A program made the translations under genes and the position numbers. A stretch of DNA of 64,000 bases. Source: Vibrio hepatarius (lineage in GTDB: Bacteria > Pseudomonadota > Gammaproteobacteria > Enterobacterales > Vibrionaceae). Under the pieces are notes generated by a model that did no database searches, was not told the origin of the DNA, and saw only the letters and a program-made list of their open reading frames with translations. The DNA lies in NCBI RefSeq assembly GCF_018860525.1, contig NZ_JAHKPM010000070.1, positions 24,608 through 88,607 of the forward strand, read 5' to 3'. Of the stretch, positions 28,265-37,232 are shown one piece after another (position 1 is the stretch's first letter; every line of letters starts with the position of its first letter).

Positions 28265-28348
28265 TTACTTTTTGGATGCACTTTTGTTTACGTCTTTCCA
28301 ATATTGAATGCGAATACGGTGAAGTTGAGCTCTTCTCATTTTTTTCAT
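28265..28348 (-). CDS. 27-residue basic small ORF
   Basis: A short ORF encodes MKKMRRAQLH followed by RIRIQYWKDV and NKSASKK, a strongly basic peptide. TGAGGTAATT is placed seven bases before the ATG, a good ribosome site, and a hairpin follows the stop codon. The organised start and end suggest a real small protein, though I do not recognise the family. A chance ORF cannot be excluded without comparison to related genomes. Confidence 0.5.
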   Translation of the reverse strand: MKKMRRAQLHRIRIQYWKDVNKSASKK

Positions 28349-28483
28349 CAAATTACCTCATATAGCAACGTATTTTCTCTTGATTTCATTAAATCAAGTA
28401 CTTAATGAACAAATTTACTTTAGTGAGCATATTTAAGGATTACCACTTGACTAAATGTTGTTTTTACATATTTCCTCAAGTTT

Positions 28484-28501
28484 CTGTTATGAAAGTGAAA
28501 A
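28484..28501 (+). promoter_or_regulatory. Candidate Pho box upstream of phoX
   Basis: CTGTTATGAAAGTGAAAA shows partial agreement with the Pho box (CTGTCATAAAACTGTCA; about 12 of 17 positions). It lies 144 bp upstream of the phoX start, with TATAAA near 28536 as a possible -10. PhoB control of PhoX is known in other bacteria. Confidence 0.3.
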
Positions 28502-28644
28502 ACGTCTCATTTTAATGGAATCGTAATGTAATTCTTATAAAGACAGCTTGCGCATACTTTACAAAAGAAACAATAGTTTAACTTGGTTGTCATTTTTTCA
28601 GTCTATCCTCACCAAAGATTAAAAAACACACACAAGGAATAGCA

Positions 28645-30522
28645 ATGAAAAACCACGAAGAGCAAGAGTCTCAATTTAGTCAAATGATAGATGCGAGGCT
28701 ATCTCGTCGACGTTTTTTAACAGGGACTGCTGCTGTTGGAGCTGGTACTTTTTTATCACTTAATCCGATCGCTAAAGCATTTGCAGCGAATAAGAAAAGC
28801 ACTTTATTGAATTTCTCTGCGGTACCTGCTTCGACAGACGACACCCTGGTTGTGCCTAAAGGCTATAGTGCGACACCTTTGGTTTCATGGGGGGACCCCC
28901 TTTTTGCTGATGCCCCTGAGTTTGACTCAAGTGGAAAACAAGATTCTAAAGCTCAATTGAGACAGTTTGGTGATAACAATGATGGAATGAGCTTATTCCC
29001 TATTAGCCAAGATCGGGCAGTTATAGCGGTGAATAATGAGTATACCAACTACGAATACCTGTTTGACCATGGTGGTAAATCGATGACGGCAGATGATGTT
29101 GCCAAGTCACAAGCTGCCCATGGAGTAACGGTATTCGAAATTAAAAAATCAGGCAGCCAATGGCACTTAGACAAGAAGGGTACCCGTAATCGCAGAATTA
29201 CAGCCAATACTGAAATGAGATTAACGGGTCCTGCTGCAGGGCATAGTTTGATGAAAACTAAACTCGATCCCTCGGGTACTAAGCCTTTTGGAACATTTGC
29301 AAATTGTGCTAATGGGCAAACTCCGTGGGGCACTTACCTCACTTGTGAAGAAAATTTCGATGGCTATTTTGGCAGCGTCAAATCTGTAGATGTATCTGAT
29401 GATCACAAACGCTATGGAATTTCACCAGTACAAAGTGAATATCAATGGCACAACAATGATGAACGTTTTGATATTGCTATTCACCCTAATGAGGCCCACC
29501 GCTTTGGTTGGGTGGTAGAAATTGATCCACACGACCCTGAATCTACGCCGCTTAAAAGAACAGCTCTTGGTCGCTTTAAACATGAGAATGCGGCTGTTGT
29601 TGTCAACGATGATGGTCATGTCGTGGTGTATATGGGGGATGATGAACGTGGAGAGCATCTTTACAAGTTTGTTTCCAAGTACAAGTATCAATTAGGTCAT
29701 GACAAAGAGAATAGAAGCCTTCTTGAAGAAGGGACTCTGTATGTTGCTAAGTTTTATATGGACAAAGACGAATTGAAAGGTCAGGGCGAGTGGGTGGAGT
29801 TAACCTATGGGAAAAATGGTCTTAATAAAACCAACGGCTTTAATGATCAGGCTGAAATCGTCACATTTGCACGTCGAGCTGCAACTCATGTAGGTGCAAC
29901 AACTATGGACCGTCCAGAGTGGGTTGCGGTTCATCCTGACAAGCAATTTGTTTTTTGTACTCTAACAAATAATAAGAATCGAGGTGTAAAAGAGGGTCAA
30001 CCAGTCGGAGGGCCTAATCCACGTAAAAAGAATAATTATGGGCAGATTGTTCGTTGGTCACCAACCAAAGGAGATCATACAGCTGAGAGGTTTGAGTGGG
30101 ATTTATATCTGGTTGCGGGTAACCCAAGTGTCCATAAGGGTAATTTGTATGCAGGGAGCGACAATATTAATCCAGATAATATGTTTAATAGTCCAGACGG
30201 TATAGGTTTTGATAAAGCTGGTCGTTTGTGGATTCAAACTGACGGTGACTATTCCAATAAAGGAGATTTTGCTGGCCAAGGGAATAACCAAATGCTCTGC
30301 GCAGACCCTGATACCGGAGAAATACGACGTTTTTTAACTGGGCCTATTGCTTGTGAAATCACGGGTTTAACGTTCTCTGAAGATTACAAAACAATGTTTA
30401 TAGGGGTTCAACATCCCGGTGATAAAGGGGCGCCGTCTCATTTTCCTGCTGGTGGTAAAAGTAAGCCAAGATCAACCATCATGGCTATTACGCGTGAAGA
30501 TGGTGGTGTAATAGGTGCGTAA
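28645..30522 (+). CDS. phoX: PhoX-family alkaline phosphatase, Tat-exported
   Basis: A 625-residue DUF839/PhoX protein. The N-terminus carries a twin-arginine signal (SRRRFLTGTAA, about residues 18-28) and a hydrophobic stretch ending near AKAFA. PhoX is a periplasmic calcium/iron-dependent phosphatase that frees phosphate from organic esters. Family blocks are visible: TPWGTYLTCEENFDGYFG, HENAAVVVNDDGHVVVYMGD and RPEWVAVHPD. AAGGAATAG lies before ATG at 28645. It is a single gene closed by a strong terminator. Confidence 0.9.
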   Translation: MKNHEEQESQFSQMIDARLSRRRFLTGTAAVGAGTFLSLNPIAKAFAANKKSTLLNFSAVPASTDDTLVVPKGYSATPLVSWGDPLFADAPEFDSSGKQDSKAQLRQFGDNNDGMSLFPISQDRAVIAVNNEYTNYEYLFDHGGKSMTADDVAKSQAAHGVTVFEIKKSGSQWHLDKKGTRNRRITANTEMRLTGPAAGHSLMKTKLDPSGTKPFGTFANCANGQTPWGTYLTCEENFDGYFGSVKSVDVSDDHKRYGISPVQSEYQWHNNDERFDIAIHPNEAHRFGWVVEIDPHDPESTPLKRTALGRFKHENAAVVVNDDGHVVVYMGDDERGEHLYKFVSKYKYQLGHDKENRSLLEEGTLYVAKFYMDKDELKGQGEWVELTYGKNGLNKTNGFNDQAEIVTFARRAATHVGATTMDRPEWVAVHPDKQFVFCTLTNNKNRGVKEGQPVGGPNPRKKNNYGQIVRWSPTKGDHTAERFEWDLYLVAGNPSVHKGNLYAGSDNINPDNMFNSPDGIGFDKAGRLWIQTDGDYSNKGDFAGQGNNQMLCADPDTGEIRRFLTGPIACEITGLTFSEDYKTMFIGVQHPGDKGAPSHFPAGGKSKPRSTIMAITREDGGVIGA

Positions 30523-30552
30523 TTGCCTCAATGTGTTTGCAGCGCTATGAAT

Positions 30553-30578
30553 AAAAAGGAGCAGTGATGCTCCTTTTT
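30553..30578. terminator. Bidirectional rho-independent terminator
   Basis: AAAAAGGAGC (30553-30562) and GCTCCTTTTT (30569-30578) form a 10-bp stem with a 6-nt loop between convergent phoX and the aldolase-like gene. The A and T ends serve as U-tracts in both directions. Confidence 0.9.
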
Positions 30579-30616
30579 ATCTTTGATAATATTTAGCAGT
30601 GGAAGGTAAGTACGTC

Positions 30617-31720
30617 TTAATCTGAGCGTCCACGGCCAACAATTTTCCATTTGTCTACAACCAGTCCATTTTTCACAATATGTAACCAGTCAAAGTTGTT
30701 TAGTGTAGTGTCACAGTGGCTTGGAGTAAGGGTTAAGGTCTGGCCTATCTTGAGCGTGTGGTCTGAATTGAGGTGCAATATGCCATGTTCATCACCACCA
30801 CATTGATACGTGATGTTTTGATAATAATCGACAGTCGGCATTCCCAAATCGATTGAAAGTGATTTCATTCCAGCATCAACAACAGCTCTATTGGGTGTTG
30901 GGTGGCTTATGACTGTGCTGATAACTTTTAATGCAGAGGTAAATTGCAAGTTTTTATCCTGATCTTTTTCATCTCCTATATTGATATATGATGAATCCAT
31001 AAACAGGTAAGATCCTGCTTGTATCTCAGTGAAATGTAAGTTCTGGTAGGCTTGATAAGTCCCTGTACCTCCCCCGCTGATTATTTGTGGGGTTAGTTTA
31101 CGTGGCTTAAGCTCAGTTTCTATGTAATCAAAAAGAGTAGTAACAGCTGAACGTGCTTGCTTCTGTCTTTCTTCAAAACCTTTGATAAGCTGTAGGTGAC
31201 CACTGTATGCTTGTATTCCTGAGTAATTAACCCCTTCAGCTTCGATAATTTTTTCAATGAGATCCAATAAATCTGGGCCGACTGTAACGCCGCACCTTTG
31301 TTGGCCGCTTTCCACTTCTATGAAAAGGTTTACTTCTACTTTAGATAGTTGTGCAAACTTGGCAATATCGTCTACGTGCTTTGGGTGGTCGATAACCTGA
31401 TATAACTTAGCGTCTGGATATTGAGTATGGAGCTTAATTAAACGCTGAATTTTTACATCGCCTGCAATGGGGGTTGTGATAAGAATGTCTTTAATGCCGC
31501 CTTCTAGCATGACTTCAGCTTCACCTAACTTTGAGGTGCATATGCCTCTGGCACCGAAATCAATCTGTTTTTGTGCCAGTTGAGGAATTTTATGTGCTTT
31601 AGTATGAGGCCTGAGTGTTAAGCCGAGTTTATCAATTCTACGCTGCATTTCTGCTAGGTTATTTTCAACGGTATCCATATCGATAAACAAAGCCGGTGTA
31701 TCTAGGTTTTCTAATTTCAT
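30617..31720 (-). CDS. D-threonine aldolase-like PLP enzyme (DSD1 family)
   Basis: A 367-residue fold-type III PLP enzyme: an alanine-racemase-like barrel with the PLP lysine in LRPHTKAHK (about residue 37), and a C-terminal DSD1 domain with the metal-site elements HGILHL and PSHCDTT. Relatives cleave D-threonine or D-serine and other D-3-hydroxy amino acids using a divalent metal. The frame is open from 31825, but ATG at 31720 is chosen because LDTPALFIDMD marks the family N-terminus; no clear ribosome site is seen. Substrate is uncertain. Confidence 0.85.
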   Translation of the reverse strand: MKLENLDTPALFIDMDTVENNLAEMQRRIDKLGLTLRPHTKAHKIPQLAQKQIDFGARGICTSKLGEAEVMLEGGIKDILITTPIAGDVKIQRLIKLHTQYPDAKLYQVIDHPKHVDDIAKFAQLSKVEVNLFIEVESGQQRCGVTVGPDLLDLIEKIIEAEGVNYSGIQAYSGHLQLIKGFEERQKQARSAVTTLFDYIETELKPRKLTPQIISGGGTGTYQAYQNLHFTEIQAGSYLFMDSSYINIGDEKDQDKNLQFTSALKVISTVISHPTPNRAVVDAGMKSLSIDLGMPTVDYYQNITYQCGGDEHGILHLNSDHTLKIGQTLTLTPSHCDTTLNNFDWLHIVKNGLVVDKWKIVGRGRSD

Positions 31721-31943
31721 AGTTTGACACTTATTATTGTATTGCGAATTTGGAGCCTTAAAGAGTTGCCGTATTGGTATGGTTTTGCCTAATATTAAAC
31801 TATCGCCCTTTATTGCCGTTAACAACTTAAGAGATTTGTTAAATTTTGCGACTCATTTTGAAAGCGAAACTGTATTAATTATGCCGTAGTAGCTATCTGT
31901 ATGAACAGTATATGCTTTTTTGAAAAAATTACGGCTTAATTTA

Positions 31944-31959
31944 TGGCATACCGCTTGCG
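31944..31959 (+). promoter_or_regulatory. Sigma-54 promoter match
   Basis: TGGCATACCGCTTGCG fits the sigma-54 pattern TGGCAC-N5-TTGCW with exact spacing and two mismatches (T for C, G for W). It lies 42-57 bp before the ATG at 32001, giving a predicted start of transcription near 31970. Confidence 0.65.
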
Positions 31960-32000
31960 TAATTGAGATTGGACATGCATTTAGAATCACAGGAGGAGTC

Positions 32001-32465
32001 ATGGCTCATTCACTGAATTCTCACACCAGCCAGCGTAGTATCAATATCTCTGGGCTACGAATGTTTGCAGATAATGCATCACATCATTCTGATAGTTCAA
32101 ACGAACACAGGTCTGCTCTCAAAGATGATTATTGGACAGATGATAATGACTTTCCTCTATTGGTAGATTCAGGATTATTCGAACTACCTGAAGCAGCCTG
32201 CCCCTATACACTGTTTGATATTGATAGTGTGGTTGCCAGTAAGGAAACCTTGGGGTCCCTTACTATCGATGGTCATGGGCGTTGGTGTTATTCGGTATAC
32301 AATATCAAGATGCAGTTTCTAAAGCCAGGTGAGAAAAAAATGGAACATTTCTCACTATATACAGAACAAGGCCAATTGCTGACTGTTTTTTTAACTTTGG
32401 TGGGCACCGATAGTGGTGCGGCTGTTAAAAAAGTGTTTACGGAAGCGACTGGCTTTGAGAGTTAG
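32001..32465 (+). CDS. Small VCBS-domain protein
   Basis: A 154-residue protein. The C-terminal 75 residues resemble one VCBS repeat (LGSLTIDGHGRWCYSVYN...LTVFLTLVGTD), a beta-rich module normally found in many copies in large surface proteins. No signal peptide is present, and the N-terminal half is polar and His/Ser-rich. The frame is open from 31920, but ATG at 32001 is chosen because AGGAGGAG precedes it and the sigma-54 promoter match lies inside the longer version. It converges on the HDOD gene. Role unknown; it may be regulated with motility or nitrogen functions. Confidence 0.75.
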   Translation: MAHSLNSHTSQRSINISGLRMFADNASHHSDSSNEHRSALKDDYWTDDNDFPLLVDSGLFELPEAACPYTLFDIDSVVASKETLGSLTIDGHGRWCYSVYNIKMQFLKPGEKKMEHFSLYTEQGQLLTVFLTLVGTDSGAAVKKVFTEATGFES

Positions 32466-32477
32466 GTTTATCTAGGT

Positions 32478-33308
32478 CTAGGCGGCATTTAGCTGAGTGG
32501 CTAATTCGCGGCCATTTCCTCTGAATTGATCGACTGTTGTAGCGAACTCATTAGGTATTTGGAGTAACCTTGAATCTGGATGCTCAGTTATATATTTTAA
32601 TTTGGATTCGTTGTTCATGAGTCCGTCCCAATCTCTATGAATAGAGAGAGCCAAATGAATTGTGGTAGCCATTTGGGGGGACAGTTCAGCGTCTCTTGGC
32701 TCATGAAAGTTTGCAATAGCATCAATCATTGGAGCTGGAAACTTCCACGTTTTTGCCAGTTTTGCGCCTAAAGCCGGAGCACTGATATTGAGTAATTCTT
32801 CTTGTACAGATATAGCATCTTCTCCATTTTGTGTTCTTATCGCTATTTCAGCTGCAGCCTCTGGTACTAGGGTATGAATCATTAGTTCACCAATATTATG
32901 AAGAATACCTGTTGTAAAAACTTCATGGGTGTCCATTTGTACTTGTTCAGCGATTTTGCTCGCAATGACAGAAACTTCGAAAGTATCTTCCCAATATTGA
33001 TTAAGATCTAAGGTTTTGACTTTAGGAAAGGCGCTAGATAATACAGATGCAACGACTAATGTTCTTACTGGGCCTGTTCCTACGCGTAAAAGTGCCTGAT
33101 GAACTGAGGATACAGATGTATTCCCACCAAAATGGGCAGAATTAGCCATACGTAGTAGTCGAGCACTAAGGACTTGATCGGTTGAAATCTTTTGTGAAAG
33201 TTTGTCGAAATCTACTTCATCCTGATTGACCATGTTAAGTAAGTCTTGGAGTACTTTTTGTATGCGAGGTAATTCATTGATGCGAGATAACAGAGCTTCT
33301 TGAGCCAT
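32478..33308 (-). CDS. HDOD-domain signalling protein
   Basis: A 276-residue protein made almost wholly of one HDOD domain (INELPRIQKVLQDLLNMVNQ; RLLRMANSAHFGG; TTGILHNIGELMIHTLVPE). The HD metal-binding residues are partly replaced, as usual for HDOD, so it is probably a scaffold in signalling rather than a phosphodiesterase. Related proteins act in c-di-GMP, motility and stress pathways. GAGGG is placed eight bases before the ATG at 33308. It is a single gene diverging from the TPP riboswitch. Confidence 0.88.
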   Translation of the reverse strand: MAQEALLSRINELPRIQKVLQDLLNMVNQDEVDFDKLSQKISTDQVLSARLLRMANSAHFGGNTSVSSVHQALLRVGTGPVRTLVVASVLSSAFPKVKTLDLNQYWEDTFEVSVIASKIAEQVQMDTHEVFTTGILHNIGELMIHTLVPEAAAEIAIRTQNGEDAISVQEELLNISAPALGAKLAKTWKFPAPMIDAIANFHEPRDAELSPQMATTIHLALSIHRDWDGLMNNESKLKYITEHPDSRLLQIPNEFATTVDQFRGNGRELATQLNAA

Positions 33309-33453
33309 TTGTATACCCTCTTAAGCTTATAGACGTTAGTAAAGGATAGCATGTCCCGCTTGAGACAAGATTATTGGTTTTGAGTAATAAAAATCAATCT
33401 CTGGTCACAATTTGAGTGTTCGAGAGTTTGATTTATTGATAGCATTAGCATGG

Positions 33454-33550
33454 ATAGTCGGGGAGCTAAATTAGGCAGTAACTTGAAAGCTGAGATCGCA
33501 TTGCGGGACCCGTAGAACCTGATTCAGTTAACACTGGCGTAGGGAACTAT
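33454..33550 (+). promoter_or_regulatory. TPP riboswitch (THI element)
   Basis: All core THI-box parts are visible: P1 stem ATAGT/ACTAT (33454-33458, 33546-33550), GGGGAGC, CTGAGA (33490-33495), ACCC (33508-33511), GAACCTGAT (33515-33523) and GCGTAGGGAA (33537-33546). It binds thiamine pyrophosphate. A hairpin GTCTC/GAGAC (33593-33597, 33611-33615) lies between it and the thiD start and may belong to the expression platform. Confidence 0.95.
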
Positions 33551-33661
33551 TTGCAATGGGCAGACATCACACAGGTGTGCTCAGTTTGTTTAGTCTCTTC
33601 TTTGATAAGCGAGACCTGCAGCCAGCAAAGAGTTCCTTTACCTTTAGCACTAGGAACGATT

Positions 33662-34495
33662 ATGTTAAATAAAAGCATCACCTACCCCGTAGTACTCACC
33701 ATTGCCGGTTCGGATAGTAGTGGTGGAGCTGGGATTCAAGCAGACATTAAGGCGATGTCTGCTACAGGAACCTATCCATGCTCTGTTATTACGGCCATCA
33801 CCTCCCAAAATACGCTAGGCGTAACTGCTGTCCATTCTATTCCTCTTAAACACATAGCAAGCCAAATAGATGCAGTATTGAGCGACCTCAACGTTGTTGC
33901 GGTCAAAGTTGGTATGCTAGTTGATGACCAAGTGATTAGGCTCGTTGCCGATAAGCTTCGACAATATCGGCCTAAAAACTTGGTTTTAGACCCAGTGATG
34001 GTTTCAACCAGTGGTCAAAGGTTATTAGAGCATTCAGCTGTGATGACTTTGAAAGAAGAATTGATTCCAATGATGGATTTAATTACTCCTAACTTACCTG
34101 AAGGCGCAGCATTGATAGGTAGTCAGGATCCAAAAGATAACAATCAGATGGAAAATATGGTTGAGCCCTTGCGGGGATTAGGTTCAGAGATGGTGCTTTT
34201 AAAAGGGGGACATATGGATTCAGACCAAAATAGCTGCTCTGACTTACTCATATTATCTGATAGTGTTGAGTGGCTGCATTCCAGGCGTTATTCAACAAGA
34301 AACACTCATGGAACTGGATGTACACTTTCTGCAGCCATTACATCATACCTAGCCCAAGGGTATAAGCTACATAAAGCTGTTTATTTAGGGAAGCAGTACG
34401 TCTCAAAAACTATTGCTAATGCTGATGATCTCAAGATAGGAAGAGGGCATGGCCCTGTACATCACTTTTTTGATGGGCATACGAATGTTCGATGA
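33662..34495 (+). CDS. thiD: Hydroxymethylpyrimidine (phosphate) kinase ThiD
   Basis: A 277-residue ribokinase-fold enzyme with SDSSGGAGIQADIKAM at the N-terminus and the anion-hole motif THGTGCTLSAAI near the C-terminus. It phosphorylates HMP and HMP-P for thiamine synthesis. An upstream TTG frame starts at 33551, but this falls directly after the riboswitch; ATG at 33662 with AGGAA upstream is right. The gene is alone, separate from any thiC operon, so it may serve salvage of HMP, controlled by TPP. Confidence 0.94.
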   Translation: MLNKSITYPVVLTIAGSDSSGGAGIQADIKAMSATGTYPCSVITAITSQNTLGVTAVHSIPLKHIASQIDAVLSDLNVVAVKVGMLVDDQVIRLVADKLRQYRPKNLVLDPVMVSTSGQRLLEHSAVMTLKEELIPMMDLITPNLPEGAALIGSQDPKDNNQMENMVEPLRGLGSEMVLLKGGHMDSDQNSCSDLLILSDSVEWLHSRRYSTRNTHGTGCTLSAAITSYLAQGYKLHKAVYLGKQYVSKTIANADDLKIGRGHGPVHHFFDGHTNVR

Positions 34496-34751
34496 TAGTA
34501 TTTTCTTAGTGTTACCTAGCACTATCACAAAATGTAAAAACGGTGCCTAAAGGAATTAAAAGTGCAATTCTTAGGTTTGGGTTATCATTGATGCCATAAA
34601 ATTTTTATATTATTGAAACGTTTAACAGCTTTGTGTGATGATTTTAACATGTTAGCGTTAACTTTCACTTATTTGACATTGATCTGATAAATCATCCCTA
34701 TTGCTTCGATTACTATTCACCCTCTTCAAAGTATGGTGCGGAGTTTTACTA

Positions 34752-35504
34752 GTGAAGCATTCCTTTTCGAGCAAGCAATATGGTGTGACCCTTCTAGTAA
34801 TATTTTTCTTAGGGATTATGGCTCTGAGTTTAATGGCTAGTGATATTGACTTATTTAGTCCCGTATCCGCATCTACTGGCTTTAGTTATACAGCTCTAAC
34901 ATTTTCCGCAGGGCCAAAAGGATTTATTGTTTCTCTCGTAGTCTTAGCTGCTATGACGTGGAGACTTACCCCTAACAGGGTTCTGTGGATGAAGAAAATG
35001 TTCCATTTAGGTTTGATTCTTGCCGTAGGTTTTATTTGTAAAACGGCTCTAAAGCAAGTTACAGAAAGCCCGCGTCCATACACTGAAGTATTGACGCAAA
35101 ACCTCTTGATTCCTCAGCCTTCGCACTTCTATAACCTAAGCTTGTTTCAAAAGCAGCAAGTGATTGAGGAAGTGACAAACAATGTGAGTACTTGGAGAAC
35201 CAATCAGTGGCAGGGAGAAAAAGATTTTTCTTTTCCCTCAGGGCATACGATTTTCGTCGCTATATGTTTGGCTTTTTTTGGTAATTTGTTTCTTCAAAAT
35301 GGCCGCTATCTTCTTACGCTCGCACTCAGTACATGGGCAATGGGGGTTGCATATAGCCGCTTATGGCTTGGAATGCACAGGCCGATCGACCTTTTGGGGT
35401 CAGTCGTGTTTGTGTTGTTAGTTTATATTCTTAGTGTAAAACTGGAGAAAGTGAGTGATAAAGTCTTAAGCCGTTGTCTTAAAGTAAAAGTTGGTGGGAG
35501 CTAG
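34752..35504 (+). CDS. PAP2-family lipid phosphatase (PgpB-like)
   Basis: A 250-residue membrane protein with about six segments and the three PAP2 signature motifs: KTALKQVTESPRP, PSGH (FPSGHTIF) and SRLWLGMHRPIDLLGS. Relatives dephosphorylate phosphatidylglycerophosphate or undecaprenyl pyrophosphate at the periplasmic side. A TTG at 34701 opens the frame, but GTG at 34752 is favoured by GGAG eight bases upstream. The long loop between motifs 1 and 2 is typical of PgpB. A hairpin follows at 35512. The 34496-34751 gap shows nothing recognisable. Confidence 0.85.
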   Translation: MKHSFSSKQYGVTLLVIFFLGIMALSLMASDIDLFSPVSASTGFSYTALTFSAGPKGFIVSLVVLAAMTWRLTPNRVLWMKKMFHLGLILAVGFICKTALKQVTESPRPYTEVLTQNLLIPQPSHFYNLSLFQKQQVIEEVTNNVSTWRTNQWQGEKDFSFPSGHTIFVAICLAFFGNLFLQNGRYLLTLALSTWAMGVAYSRLWLGMHRPIDLLGSVVFVLLVYILSVKLEKVSDKVLSRCLKVKVGGS

Positions 35505-35511
35505 AAGAGTA

Positions 35512-35544
35512 ATTGTCAGGAAAAAACTCACTTTTCCTGACAAT
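35512..35544. terminator. Strong hairpin between convergent genes
   Basis: ATTGTCAGGAAAA (35512-35524) and TTTTCCTGACAAT (35532-35544) pair perfectly over 13 bp with a 7-nt loop. There is no long T-tract beyond the stem, but its place between convergent genes suggests a shared terminator. Confidence 0.7.
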
Positions 35545-35555
35545 GGTAATCTGCG

Positions 35556-35846
35556 TTATAGGTCGCGCATAAGTGTTTCATATTCTTCATTAGTCTGAGA
35601 AATAAGGTGGTGAAGTTCAAGCGCATCCTTGTCATCAAGATCCAGTTGCCATTGATGTTGTGCTCCTTTGCCCTTAAGACGTGTGTTTCCGGCTAACTTT
35701 TCAAAACTTATATCGTAAAGGTCAGTTTGATGGTGTTCCTTTTTTTCAATAATATCAACACCTAAAATTCCTGTTGGGTTGACCTCTATATGAGCATGAA
35801 AGTGATTTTTGTCTTGTAGCTGGTAGTCTCTGAATGTTGAAATCAT
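35556..35846 (-). CDS. Small hypothetical protein
   Basis: A 96-residue acidic cytoplasmic protein, rich in His and Asp in the middle (EKKEHHQTDLYDISFEKLAG) and ending EEYETLMRDL. I do not recognise the family. GGGGGTTATAC precedes the ATG at 35846. It faces the PAP2 gene, from which the hairpin at 35512 separates it. Confidence 0.65.
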   Translation of the reverse strand: MISTFRDYQLQDKNHFHAHIEVNPTGILGVDIIEKKEHHQTDLYDISFEKLAGNTRLKGKGAQHQWQLDLDDKDALELHHLISQTNEEYETLMRDL

Positions 35847-35950
35847 GTATAACCCCCTTAGTGATTTATTGATGAGTTTTTCAATTGTAGGACAGAGATC
35901 TGAATGTGGTAAAAAATAGTTTTCAAGCTTGATCTAGGTTAAACAGATGT

Positions 35951-36817
35951 TCAAAATTCCGTCACGGATTTCAACATTTTTTCAATTGCATTGATAGCAT
36001 GGGTAACAGAAGCAGGTGGTGATTTAGAATAAGGATGCAAGGCATAAACATTGTTTATAGCTAAGTAATGCTCCTTAAAACAAGGTTCTAAGTCCGGGTA
36101 TCGGCTTAGCAGGAAATCTGGTAGTAAGCCAACGCCCATTCCGTTTTGAATTAAGCTAGCCACTTGGTTGACGTTGTTTGCTCTATGATGGGCAGTATAA
36201 CAGAGCTCAGTTGTTAATGAATTACCCCTGTGGTTAAGAGTATGAACGATATCTTTTTCCTGCCATTGGTTCGCAATATAGTTAGCTTCAGCTGCACTTT
36301 GGCAGGCACGTTTTGATTGACAGAGTACGTCCTGAAAACGACCAATTCGCTTTTGTTTTATATTGCTATCTGGGGACTCTCCGAACCGAATTGCGATATC
36401 TATATCATTTTGGAGTAAGTCTAATTGGCGATCATCAGCGATTAAATTTAGTGATACTTTTGGGTAAGAGGCAAATGCACTGCATAAAGCAGGTATGACA
36501 ATAAGCTCCATCAAAGCTACTGGTGCAGTGACCGATATTTTACCATATGGTTGCTGTTGTAATTGATGGATATCCTCCCAAGCATGAGACATTACATCAT
36601 TCAATGCGACGCAATGTCGGTAGAACTGCTCACCAGCGAGGGTAAGTGATTGTCGGCGTGTTGTTCGCTTTAGCAAGTCTATGTTTAGCTCATTTTCGAG
36701 TTGCTTAAGATGATTGCTGAGAACTGACTTTGATAGTTCGAGTCTTTCAGCGGCTTTAGAAATCGATCCTGAGTCTACAATCGCCTTAAAGATCATCATT
36801 TGTCTGTGTTTATTCAT
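35951..36817 (-). CDS. LysR-family transcriptional regulator
   Basis: A 288-residue LysR regulator with an N-terminal winged helix-turn-helix (DSGSISKAAERLELSKSVLSNHL, about residues 15-37) and a periplasmic-binding-like effector domain, of the CrgA/AaeR-like class. The frame is open from 36904, but ATG at 36817 is chosen because AAAAGGAGAAC precedes it. No divergent metabolic gene adjoins, so its target is unclear; the upstream gap of about 400 bp holds only a 32-codon ORF. Confidence 0.9.
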   Translation of the reverse strand: MNKHRQMMIFKAIVDSGSISKAAERLELSKSVLSNHLKQLENELNIDLLKRTTRRQSLTLAGEQFYRHCVALNDVMSHAWEDIHQLQQQPYGKISVTAPVALMELIVIPALCSAFASYPKVSLNLIADDRQLDLLQNDIDIAIRFGESPDSNIKQKRIGRFQDVLCQSKRACQSAAEANYIANQWQEKDIVHTLNHRGNSLTTELCYTAHHRANNVNQVASLIQNGMGVGLLPDFLLSRYPDLEPCFKEHYLAINNVYALHPYSKSPPASVTHAINAIEKMLKSVTEF

Positions 36818-37024
36818 TATTGTTCTCCTTTTAAAAACAGTTTTTCTAATTGGTCTGCTTTTATATGTTAAATCTAGATGCACACTGCTTGCATAAAAAA
36901 GCAAGGAAGAATTAAATCATCAACTTAGAGTCTATGTAAAGTGGGTAGTCAAGCGTGGAAAAATAGCGATATCAAATGACAATAAATCGATGATGAAATT
37001 TTTATATGATCTTCAAAGTGGACC

Positions 37025-37123
37025 ATGAGTAAAGACTTTGGCGTTGTACATAAAGAGGTATGGAGCATTTGCGAAGATGGTGCTGTCAGACTGCCTTTTG
37101 ATGAGTTTGAAGTCTTGGGTTAA
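37025..37123 (+). CDS. 32-residue ORF, possibly a gene fragment
   Basis: The ORF begins MSKDFGVVHK and ends with EFEVLG, including the protein-like segment EDGAVRLPFDEFEV. The ribosome site is weak (GTGGACC). It may be the remains of a longer gene or a chance ORF. It lies in the gene-poor, AT-rich 36.9-38.9 kb stretch beside the ankyrin cassette. Confidence 0.25.
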   Translation: MSKDFGVVHKEVWSICEDGAVRLPFDEFEVLG

Positions 37124-37232
37124 CGATACGTTACAATAAGGCCTCGGGGTGAAGGTTTGATGGATGATTGGCAACTACCAAGTACCAACACAAAATATTT
37201 AACAAGGTAGATATACCATTTCAAAGTAATGT

